Shown: in pieces, positions 20,143 to 32,288 of the stretch | Layout of the letters: every line of letters starts with the position of its first letter | Position numbering within the stretch: the first letter of the stretch is position 1 | DNA from: Yersinia pekkanenii | GTDB taxonomy: Bacteria > Pseudomonadota > Gammaproteobacteria > Enterobacterales > Enterobacteriaceae | NCBI RefSeq assembly: GCF_001152565.1 | Contig: NZ_CQAZ01000010.1 | Location: 32,251-96,250, forward strand | Length of the DNA stretch: 64,000 bases | Direction: 5' to 3' | Notes under the pieces: generated by a model | The model's input: the letters and a program-made list of their open reading frames with translations, nothing else | Databases searched by the model: none | Told to the model about the DNA's origin: nothing | Position numbers and translations under genes: made by a program

Positions 20143-20315
20143 TTCACGCCTTCTCTTACTCATTTTATCTACCGGCGAACGATAACAAACACCTATAGAT
20201 AAAGGAATCAGCAGGCGGAAAAAAATCCCCTGATGCCATTATGGGGAAAAAGGAAACAGATAGTTGATAAATTAATCGAATAACTCTATTTACCCTAATT
20301 AAGTGGTAAAACTAC

Positions 20316-20343
20316 TTGCAACAGATCTCATCCAGAGTATAGT
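20316..20343 (+). promoter_or_regulatory. Promoter of the initiator tRNA cluster
   Basis: A -35 element ttgcaa (20316-20321) and a -10 element tatagt (20338-20343) are 16 bp apart. The -10 is followed by a GC-rich discriminator (gcgctc), the usual feature of stringently controlled tRNA promoters. The first tRNA begins 13 bp downstream. Confidence 0.7.
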
Positions 20344-20356
20344 GCGCTCAATCGGA

Positions 20357-20433
<77 letters not shown>

Positions 20434-20547
20434 ACCGATACTGATTACCAGCAGTATCAAATGTCGTCCGATAGTCTTGAAAGTTAAGATGAATTGAGTA
20501 CAATAGCGGCTCGAAGTATGTAGTTAAAGATAAAGTGTAGTGACGGA

Positions 20548-20624
<77 letters not shown>

Positions 20625-20679
20625 ATTACACTATTAAGTGATAAAAAGTAGCATTAAGATAGAAAAGTATTAAGACGGA

Positions 20680-20756
<77 letters not shown>

Positions 20757-20784
20757 ATTCTTAATCATTTTATATCAACATCAG

Positions 20785-20806
20785 ACACCCTCAAGGGTGT
20801 TTTTTT
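20785..20806 (+). terminator. Terminator of the metZWV operon
   Basis: A perfect 6-bp stem acaccc/gggtgt with loop tcaa is followed by six T, 28 bp after the last tRNA. Confidence 0.9.
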
Positions 20807-20888
20807 GTTTCTGGCTTGCAATGAATGACCGCCCCTTGAGCAAGAGCTATCTCCCGCCCTTACTACAAATTAATCCCCCCCATCTACG

Positions 20889-22139
20889 TTAGAGCCGCGC
20901 CATCGCCCCACCATTGGCAAAATAAGCTTTGATACCGGCAAAAATAGATTCAGCGACTTGTTGTTGAAAACGACTGGTACGCAATTTTCGCTCTTCTTCC
21001 AGATTGCTGATAAAAGCCGTTTCAACCAAAATTGACGGAATATCAGGTGCTTTCAATACAGCAAAGCCGGCCTGATCCACACGATTTTTGTGTAGCTTAT
21101 TAATTTTCCCCATACGGTTCAGTACTTCTTTACCAAACTTCAGACTGTCATTGATGGTCGCCGTTTGCAGTAAATCAATCATGGTATGGTCCAGATAGCG
21201 ATCGCCGCTCTTGCTGACACCACCAATCAGGTCCGCTTCATTCTGTGTTTGAGCCAGAAAACGTGCCGCAGTACTGGTTGCCCCTTTGGTCGACAACGCA
21301 AAAACCGAAGACCCCCTGGCTGCCGGACTGGTAAATGCATCGGCATGAATCGAAATAAATAAATCTGCATGAAGTTTGCGGGCTTTTGCCACCCGCACTT
21401 TCAGTGGGATGAAAACATCTTCATTACGGGTCATAAACACCCGCATATTGGCTTCTTTCTGAATCAACGCCCGCAGTCGGCGAGCAATTTGCAGCACAAT
21501 ATCTTTCTCGCGGGTTTTATTTCTACCAATGGCCCCAGGGTCTTCCCCACCATGTCCGGGATCTAACATGATAACTATCGGCCTATCCCGCCCTGCTTTA
21601 CCTGCTTTTGGTGTCTCTGTTGGTAAATTACGCTCCACGTTGCCTTTATTATAATCTTCCAGTAATGCCAACAATGGATCGTCTTCAGCCGAAGTACCGC
21701 CTTGGGCAGGATACAAGTCCACCACCAAACGGTTACGAAATTCAGCAAAGGGTTTTAGCGCAAATAGCTGTGGGCTGATGCTTTGTTTTAATTCCAAGAC
21801 CAGACGGACGGTATTTTTATCAAACTGCCCTACTCGCGCCTGTTTCAGGTAAGGATCACCGGACTGAACCTGATTACTGATCTCTTTCAGTACACTATTT
21901 AAATGCACGCCTTCAATATCAACCACAATACGATCAGGATCCGTCAGCGCGAACTGGCGATACTTCAACGGAGTATTGGATTCTAGTGTCACCCGCGTAT
22001 AAGTTGAAGAGGGCCAGACCCGGACCGCGATGATATGTGAGGAAGCAGCAAATCCAACCCGGCTAACACTCAGCATCCAGGCGCTCGCAGCACCTTGCAA
22101 GAGACGACGACGCCCAGAATTATGATTTGAATCTGCCAT
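20889..22139 (-). CDS. amiC: N-acetylmuramoyl-L-alanine amidase AmiC
   Basis: The 416-residue periplasmic amidase splits daughter-cell peptidoglycan at the septum. The N-terminus has a Tat signal ([18 protein letters not shown], near residues 9-26). It is followed by an AMIN domain (about 35-135, targeting to the division site) and a zinc amidase_3 domain starting [16 protein letters not shown], with further metal or catalytic residues in SIHADAF and LVETAFISN. NlpD activation is known for E. coli AmiC. The start at 22139 ([12 protein letters not shown]) is chosen because the Tat motif should be near the N-terminus. It is divergent from argA and convergent with the tRNA cluster. Confidence 0.97.
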   Translation of the reverse strand: MADSNHNSGRRRLLQGAASAWMLSVSRVGFAASSHIIAVRVWPSSTYTRVTLESNTPLKYRQFALTDPDRIVVDIEGVHLNSVLKEISNQVQSGDPYLKQARVGQFDKNTVRLVLELKQSISPQLFALKPFAEFRNRLVVDLYPAQGGTSAEDDPLLALLEDYNKGNVERNLPTETPKAGKAGRDRPIVIMLDPGHGGEDPGAIGRNKTREKDIVLQIARRLRALIQKEANMRVFMTRNEDVFIPLKVRVAKARKLHADLFISIHADAFTSPAARGSSVFALSTKGATSTAARFLAQTQNEADLIGGVSKSGDRYLDHTMIDLLQTATINDSLKFGKEVLNRMGKINKLHKNRVDQAGFAVLKAPDIPSILVETAFISNLEEERKLRTSRFQQQVAESIFAGIKAYFANGGAMARL

Positions 22140-22321
22140 ATAACTCCAAAGTAACTGCCAAAAAATGAATAAAAACAAACAAAAAAGTTATGAGGAAAAA
22201 CTTTAACGAATCAATCCTACGCTGTCACCAGAAAAACATTTTTATGTTATTCAATTTATTAATACTTATGTGTCATACATATGCATTTGATAGCAATTTG
22301 TTGCTTGCCATCTTGGTAAAA

Positions 22322-22360
22322 AAAGAATAAAAATACAAAAATACCGAATAAAAATTCAAA
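22322..22360 (+). promoter_or_regulatory. Tandem ARG boxes of argA (ArgR operator)
   Basis: Two 18-bp sites, aagaataaaaatacaaaa region at 22322-22339 and accgaataaaaattcaaa at 22343-22360, resemble the ArgR consensus TGAATWWWWATTCA. They are spaced 3 bp apart (21-bp centre distance), the standard ARG-box pair geometry. They end 11 bp before the argA start, so ArgR with arginine would block the promoter or early elongation. Confidence 0.8.
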
Positions 22361-22371
22361 GAGGGTCTGCC

Positions 22372-23697
22372 GTGAAGGAACGTAGTACTGAACTGGTCCA
22401 GGGATTTCGCCACTCAGTTCCCTATATCAATGCGCACCGTGGCAAGACATTCGTTGTCATGTTGGGTGGCGAGGCGATTGAGCATGAAAACTTCGCTAGC
22501 ATCGTCAACGATATCGGCTTATTGCATAGTCTGGGGATCAGGCTGGTCGTGGTATACGGCGCACGTCCACAAATCGACAACAATCTGGCGCAGCATAACT
22601 ACGAACCTATTTATCACAAGCATACCAGGGTAACCGATGCTCGGACTCTGGAAATGGTTAAACAAGCGGCTGGCTTATTGCAGTTGGATATCACTGCAAG
22701 ATTATCAATGAGTCTGAATAATACTCCGCTACAAGGCGCGCATATCAATGTGGTCAGCGGTAACTTCATTATTGCTCAACCGCTGGGGGTTGATGATGGT
22801 GTGGACTATTGCCATAGCGGGCGTATTCGGCGGATCGATGAAGAGGCTATTCATCGTCAATTAGATAATGGCGCTATCGTGTTACTGGGGCCGGTGGCGG
22901 TGTCAGTGACCGGTGAGAGCTTTAATCTCACGTCAGAAGAAGTTGCCACACAGTTAGCTATCAAACTGAAGGCTGAAAAGATGATCGGTTTCTGCTCATC
23001 CCAAGGGGTGACAGACAACGAAGGTAATATTATTTCAGAGTTGTTCCCCAATGATGCTCAAAAACGGATCGAGGATTTAGAGCAAGAAGGCGATTACAAC
23101 TCGGGTACTGTGCGTTTTCTACGTGGAGCGGTGAAAGCGTGCCGCAGCGGCGTGCGTCGCAGCCATTTACTCAGCTATCAGGAAGATGGTGCATTGGTGC
23201 AAGAGCTGTTCTCACGTGATGGTATCGGTACCCAGATTGTTATGGAAAGCGCAGAACAGGTACGCCGCGCCACCATCAATGATATTGGCGGCATACTAGA
23301 GCTGATTCGCCCACTGGAACAGCAAGGCATTCTGGTGCGCCGCTCACGTGAACAGCTTGAAATGGAAATAGATAAATTCACCATTATTGAACGGGATAAT
23401 CTAACTATTGCTTGCGCCGCACTTTATCCATTTCCTGAGGAACAAATAGGTGAAATGGCCTGTGTCGCGGTACATCCGGATTATCGCAGCTCTTCCCGTG
23501 GTGAAATGCTTTTACAGCGAGTGACCAATCAGGCACGACAAATGGGCCTTAAAAAGCTATTTGTCTTAACCACTCGCAGTATTCACTGGTTCCAGGAGCG
23601 CGGTTTTACTCCGGCAGAAGTTGAAGTTTTACCGATTCAGAAACAAGAGTTATATAACTATCAGCGACGCTCAAAGATTATGTTGGCTGACCTGTAG
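22372..23697 (+). CDS. argA: Amino-acid N-acetyltransferase (N-acetylglutamate synthase)
   Basis: The 441-residue ArgA makes N-acetylglutamate, the first step of arginine synthesis, and is feedback-inhibited by arginine. An amino-acid-kinase-like regulatory domain (about 1-290, with [13 protein letters not shown] and [16 protein letters not shown]) precedes a C-terminal GNAT domain (about 295-441) with the acetyl-CoA loop [17 protein letters not shown]. The start is GTG at 22372, supported by agaggg 6 nt upstream; E. coli begins one codon earlier with ATG. The upstream ARG boxes indicate ArgR control. A terminator overlapping the recD end follows. Confidence 0.97.
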   Translation: MKERSTELVQGFRHSVPYINAHRGKTFVVMLGGEAIEHENFASIVNDIGLLHSLGIRLVVVYGARPQIDNNLAQHNYEPIYHKHTRVTDARTLEMVKQAAGLLQLDITARLSMSLNNTPLQGAHINVVSGNFIIAQPLGVDDGVDYCHSGRIRRIDEEAIHRQLDNGAIVLLGPVAVSVTGESFNLTSEEVATQLAIKLKAEKMIGFCSSQGVTDNEGNIISELFPNDAQKRIEDLEQEGDYNSGTVRFLRGAVKACRSGVRRSHLLSYQEDGALVQELFSRDGIGTQIVMESAEQVRRATINDIGGILELIRPLEQQGILVRRSREQLEMEIDKFTIIERDNLTIACAALYPFPEEQIGEMACVAVHPDYRSSSRGEMLLQRVTNQARQMGLKKLFVLTTRSIHWFQERGFTPAEVEVLPIQKQELYNYQRRSKIMLADL

Positions 23698-23764
23698 CAG
23701 CTCGGTTGACTAAACCCAATTCTGTAGCAACATAGGTTATAGCGTTGCGACCAGGCATTCCATC

Positions 23765-23796
23765 AGGGGGCCTTTGCCCCTTGAGTTTTCTTTAAT
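23765..23796 (+). terminator. Terminator between convergent argA and recD
   Basis: The stem agggg/cccct with a 7-nt loop is followed by tgagttttctttaattt. It lies 68 bp past argA and reaches into the recD stop codon. It is likely mainly for argA. Confidence 0.65.
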
Positions 23797-25675
23797 TTAA
23801 CGCATTCAAACGATCCACTAATCCACTGAGACGACGTGTCGGTGTCCGTATCGCATGACTCAATACCGCATCGCTGCAATACAGTGTTAAGCGCTGGCGG
23901 GCGCGGGTTATTGCGGTATAGACCAATTCACGGGTTAACACCGGCATAGCGGTATTAGGTAAGACAAATGCCGTATGTTCAAACTCCGACCCTTGAGATT
24001 TATGGACCGTCATAGCATAAGCAGTTTCATGACTGGGAAGACGGCTAGGTTGCACCGATTTTATATTGCCATCTGGCAACTGAAAATGTACCCGTAGCTC
24101 CCTCTCAGCATCATATAAAGCGATACCAATATCACCATTGAACAGGCCAAGAGCGCTGTCATTAAGCCCAATCATCACCGGCCGACCGACATACCAGCGG
24201 CCAGATGGCCCCGGCGTACGTTCAATCAACCTTTTACGATGTAAAAGCTGCTCAATTCGCTCATTTAGCCCACTGACACCAAATGGCCCGGTTCGCAGTG
24301 CACACAGCAGTTGATAACGGCCAAAGGCCGCCAGTACATCACCGGCATCTGCCCCTGTTACTGCCAATTGGAGATAATGCTGATAGCCAGAAGCACACTC
24401 TTCCAGCAGCACCTGATAATCATCCGAATCGGCCAGAGAGAAATGTTCAACATCTGAATATGCACCGTTTAATACTGATAATGCATCCCGATACCTCCCC
24501 GCATTAACCGCCAAAGCGAGTTGCCCAATGCCAGATTTTTCATCAAAACGATAGCTCTTACGCAACAAACACAAACTATCGCGAACATTGACCTTGTCCG
24601 TGGGCACTTCACCAATAGGTATATTACCGGTCAATGAGTATCCGGTTAGCCGCGCTAACTGCTCAGCACGGGGTTCGCTGTAACCCAATTCAGCAAAACG
24701 GCAAATATCGCCTAATACCGCACCAGCCTCAACTGAAGCCAGTTGGTCACGATCGCCGAGAAAAATAACCTGCGCTTTGGTGGGCAATGCTGCAATTAAC
24801 CGCGCCATCATGGGTAAATCCACCATAGACGCTTCATCGACTACCAGTACATCAAGGTTTAGTGGATTGCCGCGATGATAACGCAAGCGCTGGCTGTTCG
24901 GTTGAGCCCCCAGTAAACGGTGCAAAGTGGACGCCTGATCGGGGAATAACGTGCGCTCAGCATCAGTCAGTGAGATCTGCCGAATTGCGTTACTCAGTGA
25001 CTCGGTCAACCGTGCGGCGGCCTTGCCGGTTGGCGCGGCAAGCTGGATACGTAGACGCTGCCCTTGGCTAAGCTGTATCAGCGCGGTTAATAACTTTGCC
25101 ACGGTGGTCGTTTTCCCCGTACCCGGCCCACCGGAAATCACTGAGATACGGCGGGTAGCAGCAACGGCTGCGGCCATTTTCTGCCAGTCAACTTCAGTAC
25201 CGGCCAGACCAAAAAGGCGATCCAGTGTTTCTCTTAATAAGGTTTCGTTTACCTCTCTGGTTTCATTAACAAATGAAGCCGTATTGTCACTGGCAATAAA
25301 CCTGACCACATCCCCTTCGTATTGCCACATCCGTTGCAGGTATAAACGTTCATTTTGTAAAACCAACGGAGTTGGTTGTGAGCCATCACTGACTGCCGGA
25401 GCGTTATTTAACGCCTGTATCCAACGCGACAGGTCAGGAGCACCAGCAGCTTGCCACAGTGCTTGAGATAAACCCGGTTGCCGCCCGCCAAACAACTGAT
25501 CTGGCTGCAAATAGCTTAATGGCAGGCATACATGCCCGGCCCCCGCTTCTGCGCTGAGAATAACTGCAGCCAATTGCAGCATTGGGGCATCATCGCCGGC
25601 TATCATGCGTGAGAACTGAACATCCAGTGGGCGTAGTAAGTGGTCACGGACAGCTTGATCCAGTAGCGCCATCAT
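23792..25675 (-). CDS. recD: Exonuclease V subunit alpha, RecD helicase
   Basis: The 627-residue RecD (608 in E. coli) is the 5'-3' motor of RecBCD. The Walker A motif is [18 protein letters not shown] near residues 180-197; motif II is [13 protein letters not shown], and late motifs are [14 protein letters not shown] and [13 protein letters not shown]. With RecB and RecC it degrades and resects double-strand ends and responds to Chi. Its ATG overlaps the recB stop (ATGA); a second ATG follows at once, so the start may be residue 1 or 2. An insertion of about 20 residues relative to E. coli appears in the middle (near [14 protein letters not shown]). Confidence 0.97.
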   Translation of the reverse strand: MMALLDQAVRDHLLRPLDVQFSRMIAGDDAPMLQLAAVILSAEAGAGHVCLPLSYLQPDQLFGGRQPGLSQALWQAAGAPDLSRWIQALNNAPAVSDGSQPTPLVLQNERLYLQRMWQYEGDVVRFIASDNTASFVNETREVNETLLRETLDRLFGLAGTEVDWQKMAAAVAATRRISVISGGPGTGKTTTVAKLLTALIQLSQGQRLRIQLAAPTGKAAARLTESLSNAIRQISLTDAERTLFPDQASTLHRLLGAQPNSQRLRYHRGNPLNLDVLVVDEASMVDLPMMARLIAALPTKAQVIFLGDRDQLASVEAGAVLGDICRFAELGYSEPRAEQLARLTGYSLTGNIPIGEVPTDKVNVRDSLCLLRKSYRFDEKSGIGQLALAVNAGRYRDALSVLNGAYSDVEHFSLADSDDYQVLLEECASGYQHYLQLAVTGADAGDVLAAFGRYQLLCALRTGPFGVSGLNERIEQLLHRKRLIERTPGPSGRWYVGRPVMIGLNDSALGLFNGDIGIALYDAERELRVHFQLPDGNIKSVQPSRLPSHETAYAMTVHKSQGSEFEHTAFVLPNTAMPVLTRELVYTAITRARQRLTLYCSDAVLSHAIRTPTRRLSGLVDRLNALN

Positions 25676-28600
25676 ATTGATGAACCTTCATCTGTGTGGG
25701 CAACGCCGCTGTTGTCATTAGGACGCGGGTCTGTTCCATGGCCACTGAATAAATGGTCCATCCCTTCAATCAAGCCAAACTCAGGGCGGCAGCTAAAGAT
25801 GCCATTACCCGCATGTCGTTTATCAACACCACGCAAGAAGAGATAAATGACACCGCCAAAATCACGTTGATAGTCATAATTACCCAACCGATGACGTAAG
25901 TAGCGGTGCAATGCCAAAGTATAAAGCTGATATTGCAGATCATAGCGGTGTTCAGCCATGGCTTGAGCCATCGCATCGTAGGTGTAGGCGCTACTGTCTT
26001 CACCCAGCCAGTTAGATTTGTAATCCAATAAATAATACTTACCCTGCCAGCAGAAAACCACGTCGATAAACCCCTTAAGCATCCCTCTGACTTGCTGAAA
26101 ATCCAGTACCGGACATTGACGAGAGAGCGGATCATAGTGCTTGATTAAGGTATCTAATTCGCCTGCACGTAGCAGGGTATCGATGGGCAGATAAAATTGT
26201 AATTCCGCCTGCTTGCTCTCTGGCTTCAACCCCGCCAGGGTGGCACCCGCCTCATTAAGGGGGACCTGTACAATATCATTTAGCCACTGATACAACATTG
26301 GCGACCATTGCTCACCAAAACCCTGTTGTTGTAATTGTTCTGTCAGCCAATCCGGTTCGATGGCTTGGCTAAAATCCAAAGGTTCAAGTAGATCATGTAG
26401 GAAAGTACCCGGTGCCGCGCCACGAGGGAAAGTATGGGGGGTTAAATCAGCATCCGTTATTAATGCCTGCTCACCGACAGCATCTGTGTCCAGCCGTGGC
26501 AATAACTCCTGTAGAGGCACATTCAAAACCTGCGGGATGCCGCCTTTAGCAGAACCATGCTGTTGTAGGCCGGAGTAGCTGGTAACACGCCAATAATCGT
26601 GTATTTGTCGGTTAAACTGACGCGCAGCAAGCTCTGGCAAGATTTCCGACTGCGGCTGCCAAGGTGTATCATCGGGGCGAAGTGCCAGTGAAACAGCAAT
26701 ATCACCGTCCGCTGATGCCATTAATTCTGCTAATTTGTCGGCCAGATATTGTGCATCTCCAGCGTGGCCCTGTTGCACCAGATAGCCTAACGCGCTGTGA
26801 TGCATGTCACTTTCGCCCTGTTTTTTCCGCCCGCCTTTAATCAGCGGCGCGATACCAATGCTGCAATGATAAACCGCACGGGTCAGCGCAACGTAAAGTA
26901 ACCGTAAGTCCTCCGCCAGCCGCTCTTCTTCTGCCAAAGCCTGACTCTCTTCATCGGCATTCAGATCAAGCAATGCCTCAAAGCTGTGGCGATCGTGGTA
27001 CAGCACGTCCTGCTGCTGGCGAAAATTGCCCACAAAAGGTAGCCAAACCAACGGATATTCCAGCCCTTTCGACTTATGGATGGTAATAACCTGTACCAGA
27101 TGGCGATCACTTTCCAAACGCAATTGTTGGTTATCTGACTGATGATTTGGCTGGGCTATTTGTTGTGCCAACCAGCGGATTAGTGCGTGCTCACTATCGA
27201 GTTGTGACGCAGCCTCTTGCAATAGCTCCCCCAAATGCAGCACATCGGTCAGCCGACGTTCTCCACCCGGTGTCGCCAGCAGATTTTCCGCTAAATGGCG
27301 GTGAGCCATTATCTCCCGCAGCATAGGGAGCACGCCACGGCGCTGCCAATGTTGGCGATAGCCATCGAATTCATCGACCAGAACATCCCACGCGCGCTCA
27401 TCGTGATTCAGCTCATCCAACATTTTTGCATCCAGCCCTAGCATCCCTGTGGCCATAGCACTGCGCAATGCTCGCTCCTGCTCCGGAGCCAGAACTGCCT
27501 GCAATAACCACAGCAGATCTTTGGCTTCTGCGGTATCAAACACGCTGTCACGATTGGATAGATAAACCGACGGAATGGCCAATGCACTAAGAGCATCACG
27601 CACTAATGCGGCCTCTGCGCGGCTGCGTACCAGTATGGTGATATCAGATGCCTGAACGGGTCTGGAGCCTGTCGCGGTCACTAATTGAGCCAATCCATTC
27701 TGACCGGCAGTTAACCAGTCCCGTATTTGGGCGGCACACTGTCGAGCCATCAACTGTTGGTATTCACTAACCCCAACACCATCCCCCGGTTGTAACCAAA
27801 AGGATATAGCGGGTTGTTTCTTCCCATTAATTTCAAAAGATAGACAGCTATTTTTCTCAGCAGCAGCCACATTTATAAAGGGGATCTGTTCAAACAGGAA
27901 AGGGACTTCAACCAAATTAAAGAGTCGGTTCACTGATTGCACCATCGGGAAAGAGGAGCGCCAGTTTGTCTCTAATGTGTAGTGGGCACTTACTTCTGAA
28001 CGCGCACGGATATAGGTAAAAATATCCGCACCACGGAAAGCATAAATAGCCTGTTTGGGGTCACCAATCAGTAACAGGCCGCACTCTCCTTGTCCGCCAT
28101 AAAGCGCGTGGAAAATACGGTATTGCTGCGGGTCGGTATCCTGAAACTCATCAATCATTGCTACGGGATAACGGGTGCGAATAGATTTAGCCAACAGCTC
28201 ACCACCCGGTTGCTGTAACGCCGCATCCAGTTTGCTGAGCAGGTCATCAAACCCCAACTCCGCCCGTTGCCGTTTTTCCTGCTGAACGGAAGTTCGTATC
28301 TCGCTAATCGCTCGGGCTAAAATCAGATCTCTTAGCGTCAAAGGTTGCTCGAATATGCGGTCTATCGCACTGAACAGAGCATGTTGTGGTGCCACACCCT
28401 TTTTAGTCTTTTCAAATAATACCGACTGGCGAAACTTTTCTAGTTCTTTGGGTAACTGATAATCACCCGTTTCCTGCTCTGCCCATATACCAACTTTTTC
28501 CAGCCAATTAGGTAAATAGCGGGTACTGTAGCTGCGTTTATCAACACCAGACCTACTGATTAAGTCCTCTAACTCAGGCGCTGCCGCACGCCATTGCGCT

Positions 28601-29301
28601 TTGACCGCGTCAATTTGCACGATTATCTGCTGATGGCGACTGAGTATTGTTTCATCATCACCGGGAGTCTGGCGAAATTTGGGGGTTTCACCTTGCAAAT
28701 AAGCAGAAAGGTCTTTGAGCAACGCTTCAGGCCCACTCCATTCTTGGCTGATAGCCCGTGCAACCGCTAACGGGAGCGGATAACAATGACGCCGCCAGAA
28801 ATCAGCGCAAGCTTGCCGACGCAATGGCAGTTCATCCTGCACTAATGTTTGCTCGAATAAGATGCCAGATTCAAAAGCATTATTAGCCAGCATTCTCTGA
28901 CAAAAACCGTGAATGGTATAAATTGCCGCTTCATCCATCTGCCGTTCAGCGGCTAAAAGCTGTGCTGCGGCCTCTTTCAGATCAATGATTTCGGCTAATA
29001 GAGCCTTATGCATTGGATCATTGCTGACTCCCCGCACGCAAGCGATACGCAACCCATGAATATTGTCGCGAATTCGCCCTCTTAACTCTTCGGTTGCTGC
29101 CTCGGTAAAGGTCACCACAAGGATTTCCTCTACCATCAGGGGGCGACTAAACGCAGCCTCCCCGCCCAAGCCAAGCAGTAATCTCAGATAAAGAACCCCG
29201 ATGGTAAACGTTTTACCGGTACCGGCGGAGGCTTCAATCAACCTCTCGCCATAGAGGGGTAACGTCAGCGGCTCCAACCGCTGGGGAGTCATTGGTGTCA
29301 T
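25672..29301 (-). CDS. recB: Exonuclease V subunit beta, RecB helicase-nuclease
   Basis: The 1209-residue RecB combines a 3'-5' SF1 helicase with the single nuclease domain of RecBCD and loads RecA after Chi. Walker A is [20 protein letters not shown] near the N-terminus; motif II is [18 protein letters not shown]; the late motif [18 protein letters not shown] and the nuclease motif [21 protein letters not shown] follow. The start at 29301 ([15 protein letters not shown]) overlaps the ptrA stop by 4 bp (ATGA); an open frame 21 codons longer lies inside ptrA. It belongs to the recC-ptrA-recB-recD unit. Confidence 0.97.
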   Translation of the reverse strand: MTPMTPQRLEPLTLPLYGERLIEASAGTGKTFTIGVLYLRLLLGLGGEAAFSRPLMVEEILVVTFTEAATEELRGRIRDNIHGLRIACVRGVSNDPMHKALLAEIIDLKEAAAQLLAAERQMDEAAIYTIHGFCQRMLANNAFESGILFEQTLVQDELPLRRQACADFWRRHCYPLPLAVARAISQEWSGPEALLKDLSAYLQGETPKFRQTPGDDETILSRHQQIIVQIDAVKAQWRAAAPELEDLISRSGVDKRSYSTRYLPNWLEKVGIWAEQETGDYQLPKELEKFRQSVLFEKTKKGVAPQHALFSAIDRIFEQPLTLRDLILARAISEIRTSVQQEKRQRAELGFDDLLSKLDAALQQPGGELLAKSIRTRYPVAMIDEFQDTDPQQYRIFHALYGGQGECGLLLIGDPKQAIYAFRGADIFTYIRARSEVSAHYTLETNWRSSFPMVQSVNRLFNLVEVPFLFEQIPFINVAAAEKNSCLSFEINGKKQPAISFWLQPGDGVGVSEYQQLMARQCAAQIRDWLTAGQNGLAQLVTATGSRPVQASDITILVRSRAEAALVRDALSALAIPSVYLSNRDSVFDTAEAKDLLWLLQAVLAPEQERALRSAMATGMLGLDAKMLDELNHDERAWDVLVDEFDGYRQHWQRRGVLPMLREIMAHRHLAENLLATPGGERRLTDVLHLGELLQEAASQLDSEHALIRWLAQQIAQPNHQSDNQQLRLESDRHLVQVITIHKSKGLEYPLVWLPFVGNFRQQQDVLYHDRHSFEALLDLNADEESQALAEEERLAEDLRLLYVALTRAVYHCSIGIAPLIKGGRKKQGESDMHHSALGYLVQQGHAGDAQYLADKLAELMASADGDIAVSLALRPDDTPWQPQSEILPELAARQFNRQIHDYWRVTSYSGLQQHGSAKGGIPQVLNVPLQELLPRLDTDAVGEQALITDADLTPHTFPRGAAPGTFLHDLLEPLDFSQAIEPDWLTEQLQQQGFGEQWSPMLYQWLNDIVQVPLNEAGATLAGLKPESKQAELQFYLPIDTLLRAGELDTLIKHYDPLSRQCPVLDFQQVRGMLKGFIDVVFCWQGKYYLLDYKSNWLGEDSSAYTYDAMAQAMAEHRYDLQYQLYTLALHRYLRHRLGNYDYQRDFGGVIYLFLRGVDKRHAGNGIFSCRPEFGLIEGMDHLFSGHGTDPRPNDNSGVAHTDEGSSI

Positions 29302-32189
29302 GGAGCCAATACCTTCTGCGGCAAGGTAGCCTGTAAGGCAGAAGTTGTTGGATACGTGGTCCATCCTTTAAGAACCGCATACCCACCTGTTGTTTGCCCC
29401 TGGCCTTTAACCTGAGAAAGCAGCGCCAAACCTTGTGGTTTAATCACCGCTTGTTGGAAGAAATTGGCCAATGCGGTGTTAGTCAGCAACTTCACCTGAG
29501 TAATCATTTTCTCACGGCTATCAAACGCAAAATTATTACGATTGAAATCATTGCTGTAACGGCTGGCCTCTTCATCCAGTGTTTGTGGCCGTTGCAGTAA
29601 TTGGTTGATTAACCCTTGTTTATATTGTTCAAAATCAGCCGACTTCATTTCACGCAGGCGCTTTTCAGCCTGTGGATAGAAGGCAAGATATCGCTGATAA
29701 AGATAATCAGGCTGTTTACTGTTACTTTGCAGTAAGAAGCCTAAGCCCCACTGACGCCCAACCGACATCGGGAAGGCAAATACCGCATAGCCGAGCTGTT
29801 CTTCCGTCCGCAATTTATCATAGAACCACGGTTGAACAATTTGCCCCAGCAAAGCACTGTGCGCCATACCATCAATTTCTGTATAACCGGTAGGAACATA
29901 GACCGCCGCCAGTGCCGCATCTGAGCTACTACTGAGCCGCTCCATGTTGGCTAACTGAGTCTTATCAACCACCACATCTTCGCCGGTCCACCAAGTAGTA
30001 CCGGTCAAACTCAATTGTTTTTTCAACGATTCAGCCAATGAGGTAACTTGTTGGGCTGTCATGTTACCGACAGCCAACACTTCGACGGCAGATTGTTTGA
30101 GTAAGTTATCGCGATAGGTCACGATATCTTGCACGCTAATCGTATCGAGCAATTCGCGTCGTTCGCTGCGTTCTGAATAAGGGACATGGGATAGCAGCTT
30201 AGCTGGCTGAATTGCCAGTTCATAAGCTTTACCCTTCTCGGCAACTTCCAGTTGTTCACGATACCAAGACTTGGCCTGTATCAATTGATCTTCTGTTGGC
30301 GTGAAACCGGAGTAACCTTCAACCAGAGAACTTAGCAACTGCGGCATCCGCTGTGTGAAGCCATTTGCACTGACATATAACCCGTTGTTTGGCGCGGTAG
30401 AGAAGCTAATCCCGCCAATAGAAGCCTGATAACTCAATTCGTCGAGTGACAGACCTGCCAGATAATCAGTCAGAGCAAAAAGAACCTGATGACGGGCAGT
30501 ATCCAATGCATGCGGGTTACGGAAAGCAACCGAGATATCGGCTTTCGGTTCCTCTGCAAAATACTGACTTGGCATATAAAACACCCGTAATCCCGGCTGT
30601 TCTGCGACTTTCTGCGGTCGGGTAATATTTTTATCTGCTTTGATTAAAGAGAAGTTATCCGGAATATAGGGGTTAAGCGCCGGTAGGCTCAAGCTGATGT
30701 CTTTCCCCAGTTGCTGCCATTCTTTCATCTCTTGTGGGCTGATCTTATTGACCTGATAAGGGGCATCGACAAAATAGGCCACTTTGTTGTGAGGTTCTTC
30801 AGGGCTGACAAACCAGATACGGGCATTTTCAGGGGTCATTTCAGCCAAACGGGCTGCAATGGCTTTTGGATCATAATGATCGGCCAAATAAGGCGCATCT
30901 AGCACATGTGTTACCGGCACCCGCAGCATCATATCCACCAACCACTCGATATAATCCATATCCCGCGTGATAGAGGGATAGCGGAAATCGAGATTCAGTA
31001 CATGTGCAATTTCATCAAAATAGCTCTTTTTAATGCCATCTTTGTGCAACATATTGATGTAATCAAAGATAGCCGCCACAACCACATCACGTTTAGCCAA
31101 ACCTTTATCGGTGAGGGATACCGAGATGGAGAACACACCACCATTTCGGTCGACCATTGGGTCAGCACCGGCATTAATTGCCTCTGCCAACCCCTGTTTT
31201 TGCAGCCAATCTGACAAGGTATCTTTACTGCGATTACCGATCAAATAACTAATATAGGTATCTGTTTTGCTACGAAACTCTGCACTGTTATTCTCAATGC
31301 GGAATTCTACTTTTAACTGCTTACGAGGTTGCGCCGGAACATAGTGAATAATGATACCGGTTTGATCCGCTGTTACAGCGGGTACCGTAATCGGTGGTAC
31401 TTTTGCATCCCGATTAGGAATTCGACCAAATGTATCAGCCGCTAATTGTGCTAACTGCTCCAAAGACTGGTTGCTATACAGCACACCCACCATCAGATTG
31501 GCTGAATAGTAATGATGATAGAAGTTCAGTAGCTCATCATGTAATTTGCCATCAGGCTTATCTTTAAGCGTATCCAGATTCCCCCCCGAGAAACGCGCAC
31601 TTGGATGAGCCGGATTGAGGGTTTCTGCATTCACCTGCGCCATGCGCATACCGTCACGAGAACGGGCCATGGTTAATTCAGCGTTAACCGCATTACGCTC
31701 ACGATCGGCATTAATCGGATCTAACAGTGGTTCGGCAATCGCATCGGCCAAGCGCTCAACTGCCGGTGCCAGGGCATCATTTTCAATTTCAAGATAAAAG
31801 GCAGTTCGATAAGAAGCAGTGCTCGCGTTATGGCTACCGCCATGTTTCTTCAGAAACTCGGAGAAACTGCCGGGTTCAGGGAAACGTTTAGACCCCATCA
31901 GGACCATGTGTTCCAAATAATGGGCTAAGCCAAGCTGGTTATTCGGATCCTCCAGTGAACCGACAGGCAACGCCAGTGCTGCCAAGGACTTAGGCGCTTG
32001 CGCATCAGAAACCAATAATACTGTCATGCCGTTAGGCAGCTTTATTGCCTGATATTTACGCAGGTCATGTTCACTTTTGTGAATAGCTTCTGCCAGTGGT
32101 TGCCACGCAGGTGCTGCGGCCCAGCTCAGTGGGGCCAGCAAACCTAATAATAAAAATATGCCAATGATGCGGGCAAACTGTTTATGCAT
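29298..32189 (-). CDS. ptrA: Protease III (pitrilysin)
   Basis: The 963-residue periplasmic zinc protease of the M16 family degrades short peptides. A signal peptide (about 1-25, MHKQFARIIGIFLLLGLLAP ... SWAAA) is followed by the inverted zinc motif HYLEH (His90, Glu93, His94). A second, inactive M16 half forms the C-terminal clamshell. Its position inside the rec operon, between recC and recB, is conserved in enterobacteria, although no recombination role is known. The stop overlaps the recB start by 4 bp. It starts 99 bp after recC. Confidence 0.97.
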   Translation of the reverse strand: MHKQFARIIGIFLLLGLLAPLSWAAAPAWQPLAEAIHKSEHDLRKYQAIKLPNGMTVLLVSDAQAPKSLAALALPVGSLEDPNNQLGLAHYLEHMVLMGSKRFPEPGSFSEFLKKHGGSHNASTASYRTAFYLEIENDALAPAVERLADAIAEPLLDPINADRERNAVNAELTMARSRDGMRMAQVNAETLNPAHPSARFSGGNLDTLKDKPDGKLHDELLNFYHHYYSANLMVGVLYSNQSLEQLAQLAADTFGRIPNRDAKVPPITVPAVTADQTGIIIHYVPAQPRKQLKVEFRIENNSAEFRSKTDTYISYLIGNRSKDTLSDWLQKQGLAEAINAGADPMVDRNGGVFSISVSLTDKGLAKRDVVVAAIFDYINMLHKDGIKKSYFDEIAHVLNLDFRYPSITRDMDYIEWLVDMMLRVPVTHVLDAPYLADHYDPKAIAARLAEMTPENARIWFVSPEEPHNKVAYFVDAPYQVNKISPQEMKEWQQLGKDISLSLPALNPYIPDNFSLIKADKNITRPQKVAEQPGLRVFYMPSQYFAEEPKADISVAFRNPHALDTARHQVLFALTDYLAGLSLDELSYQASIGGISFSTAPNNGLYVSANGFTQRMPQLLSSLVEGYSGFTPTEDQLIQAKSWYREQLEVAEKGKAYELAIQPAKLLSHVPYSERSERRELLDTISVQDIVTYRDNLLKQSAVEVLAVGNMTAQQVTSLAESLKKQLSLTGTTWWTGEDVVVDKTQLANMERLSSSSDAALAAVYVPTGYTEIDGMAHSALLGQIVQPWFYDKLRTEEQLGYAVFAFPMSVGRQWGLGFLLQSNSKQPDYLYQRYLAFYPQAEKRLREMKSADFEQYKQGLINQLLQRPQTLDEEASRYSNDFNRNNFAFDSREKMITQVKLLTNTALANFFQQAVIKPQGLALLSQVKGQGQTTGGYAVLKGWTTYPTTSALQATLPQKVLAP

Positions 32190-32288
32190 TCCGTTTCTCC
32201 CTTAACCTCTTAAAATTGCCGCTAAAATAGGTATTCGGCATTCTTGTATTGAATATGTACGAAAACCTAGCTTAATAATAAACCGCTC

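Noticed and set aside
24951..25466. A 171-codon open frame antisense to recD
   Set aside because: It lies wholly within recD on the opposite strand and shows no family resemblance.
25672..29364. A 1230-residue RecB starting inside ptrA
   Set aside because: The extra 21 residues lie in the ptrA coding end and are unconserved; the ATG at 29301 gives the typical 4-bp overlap.
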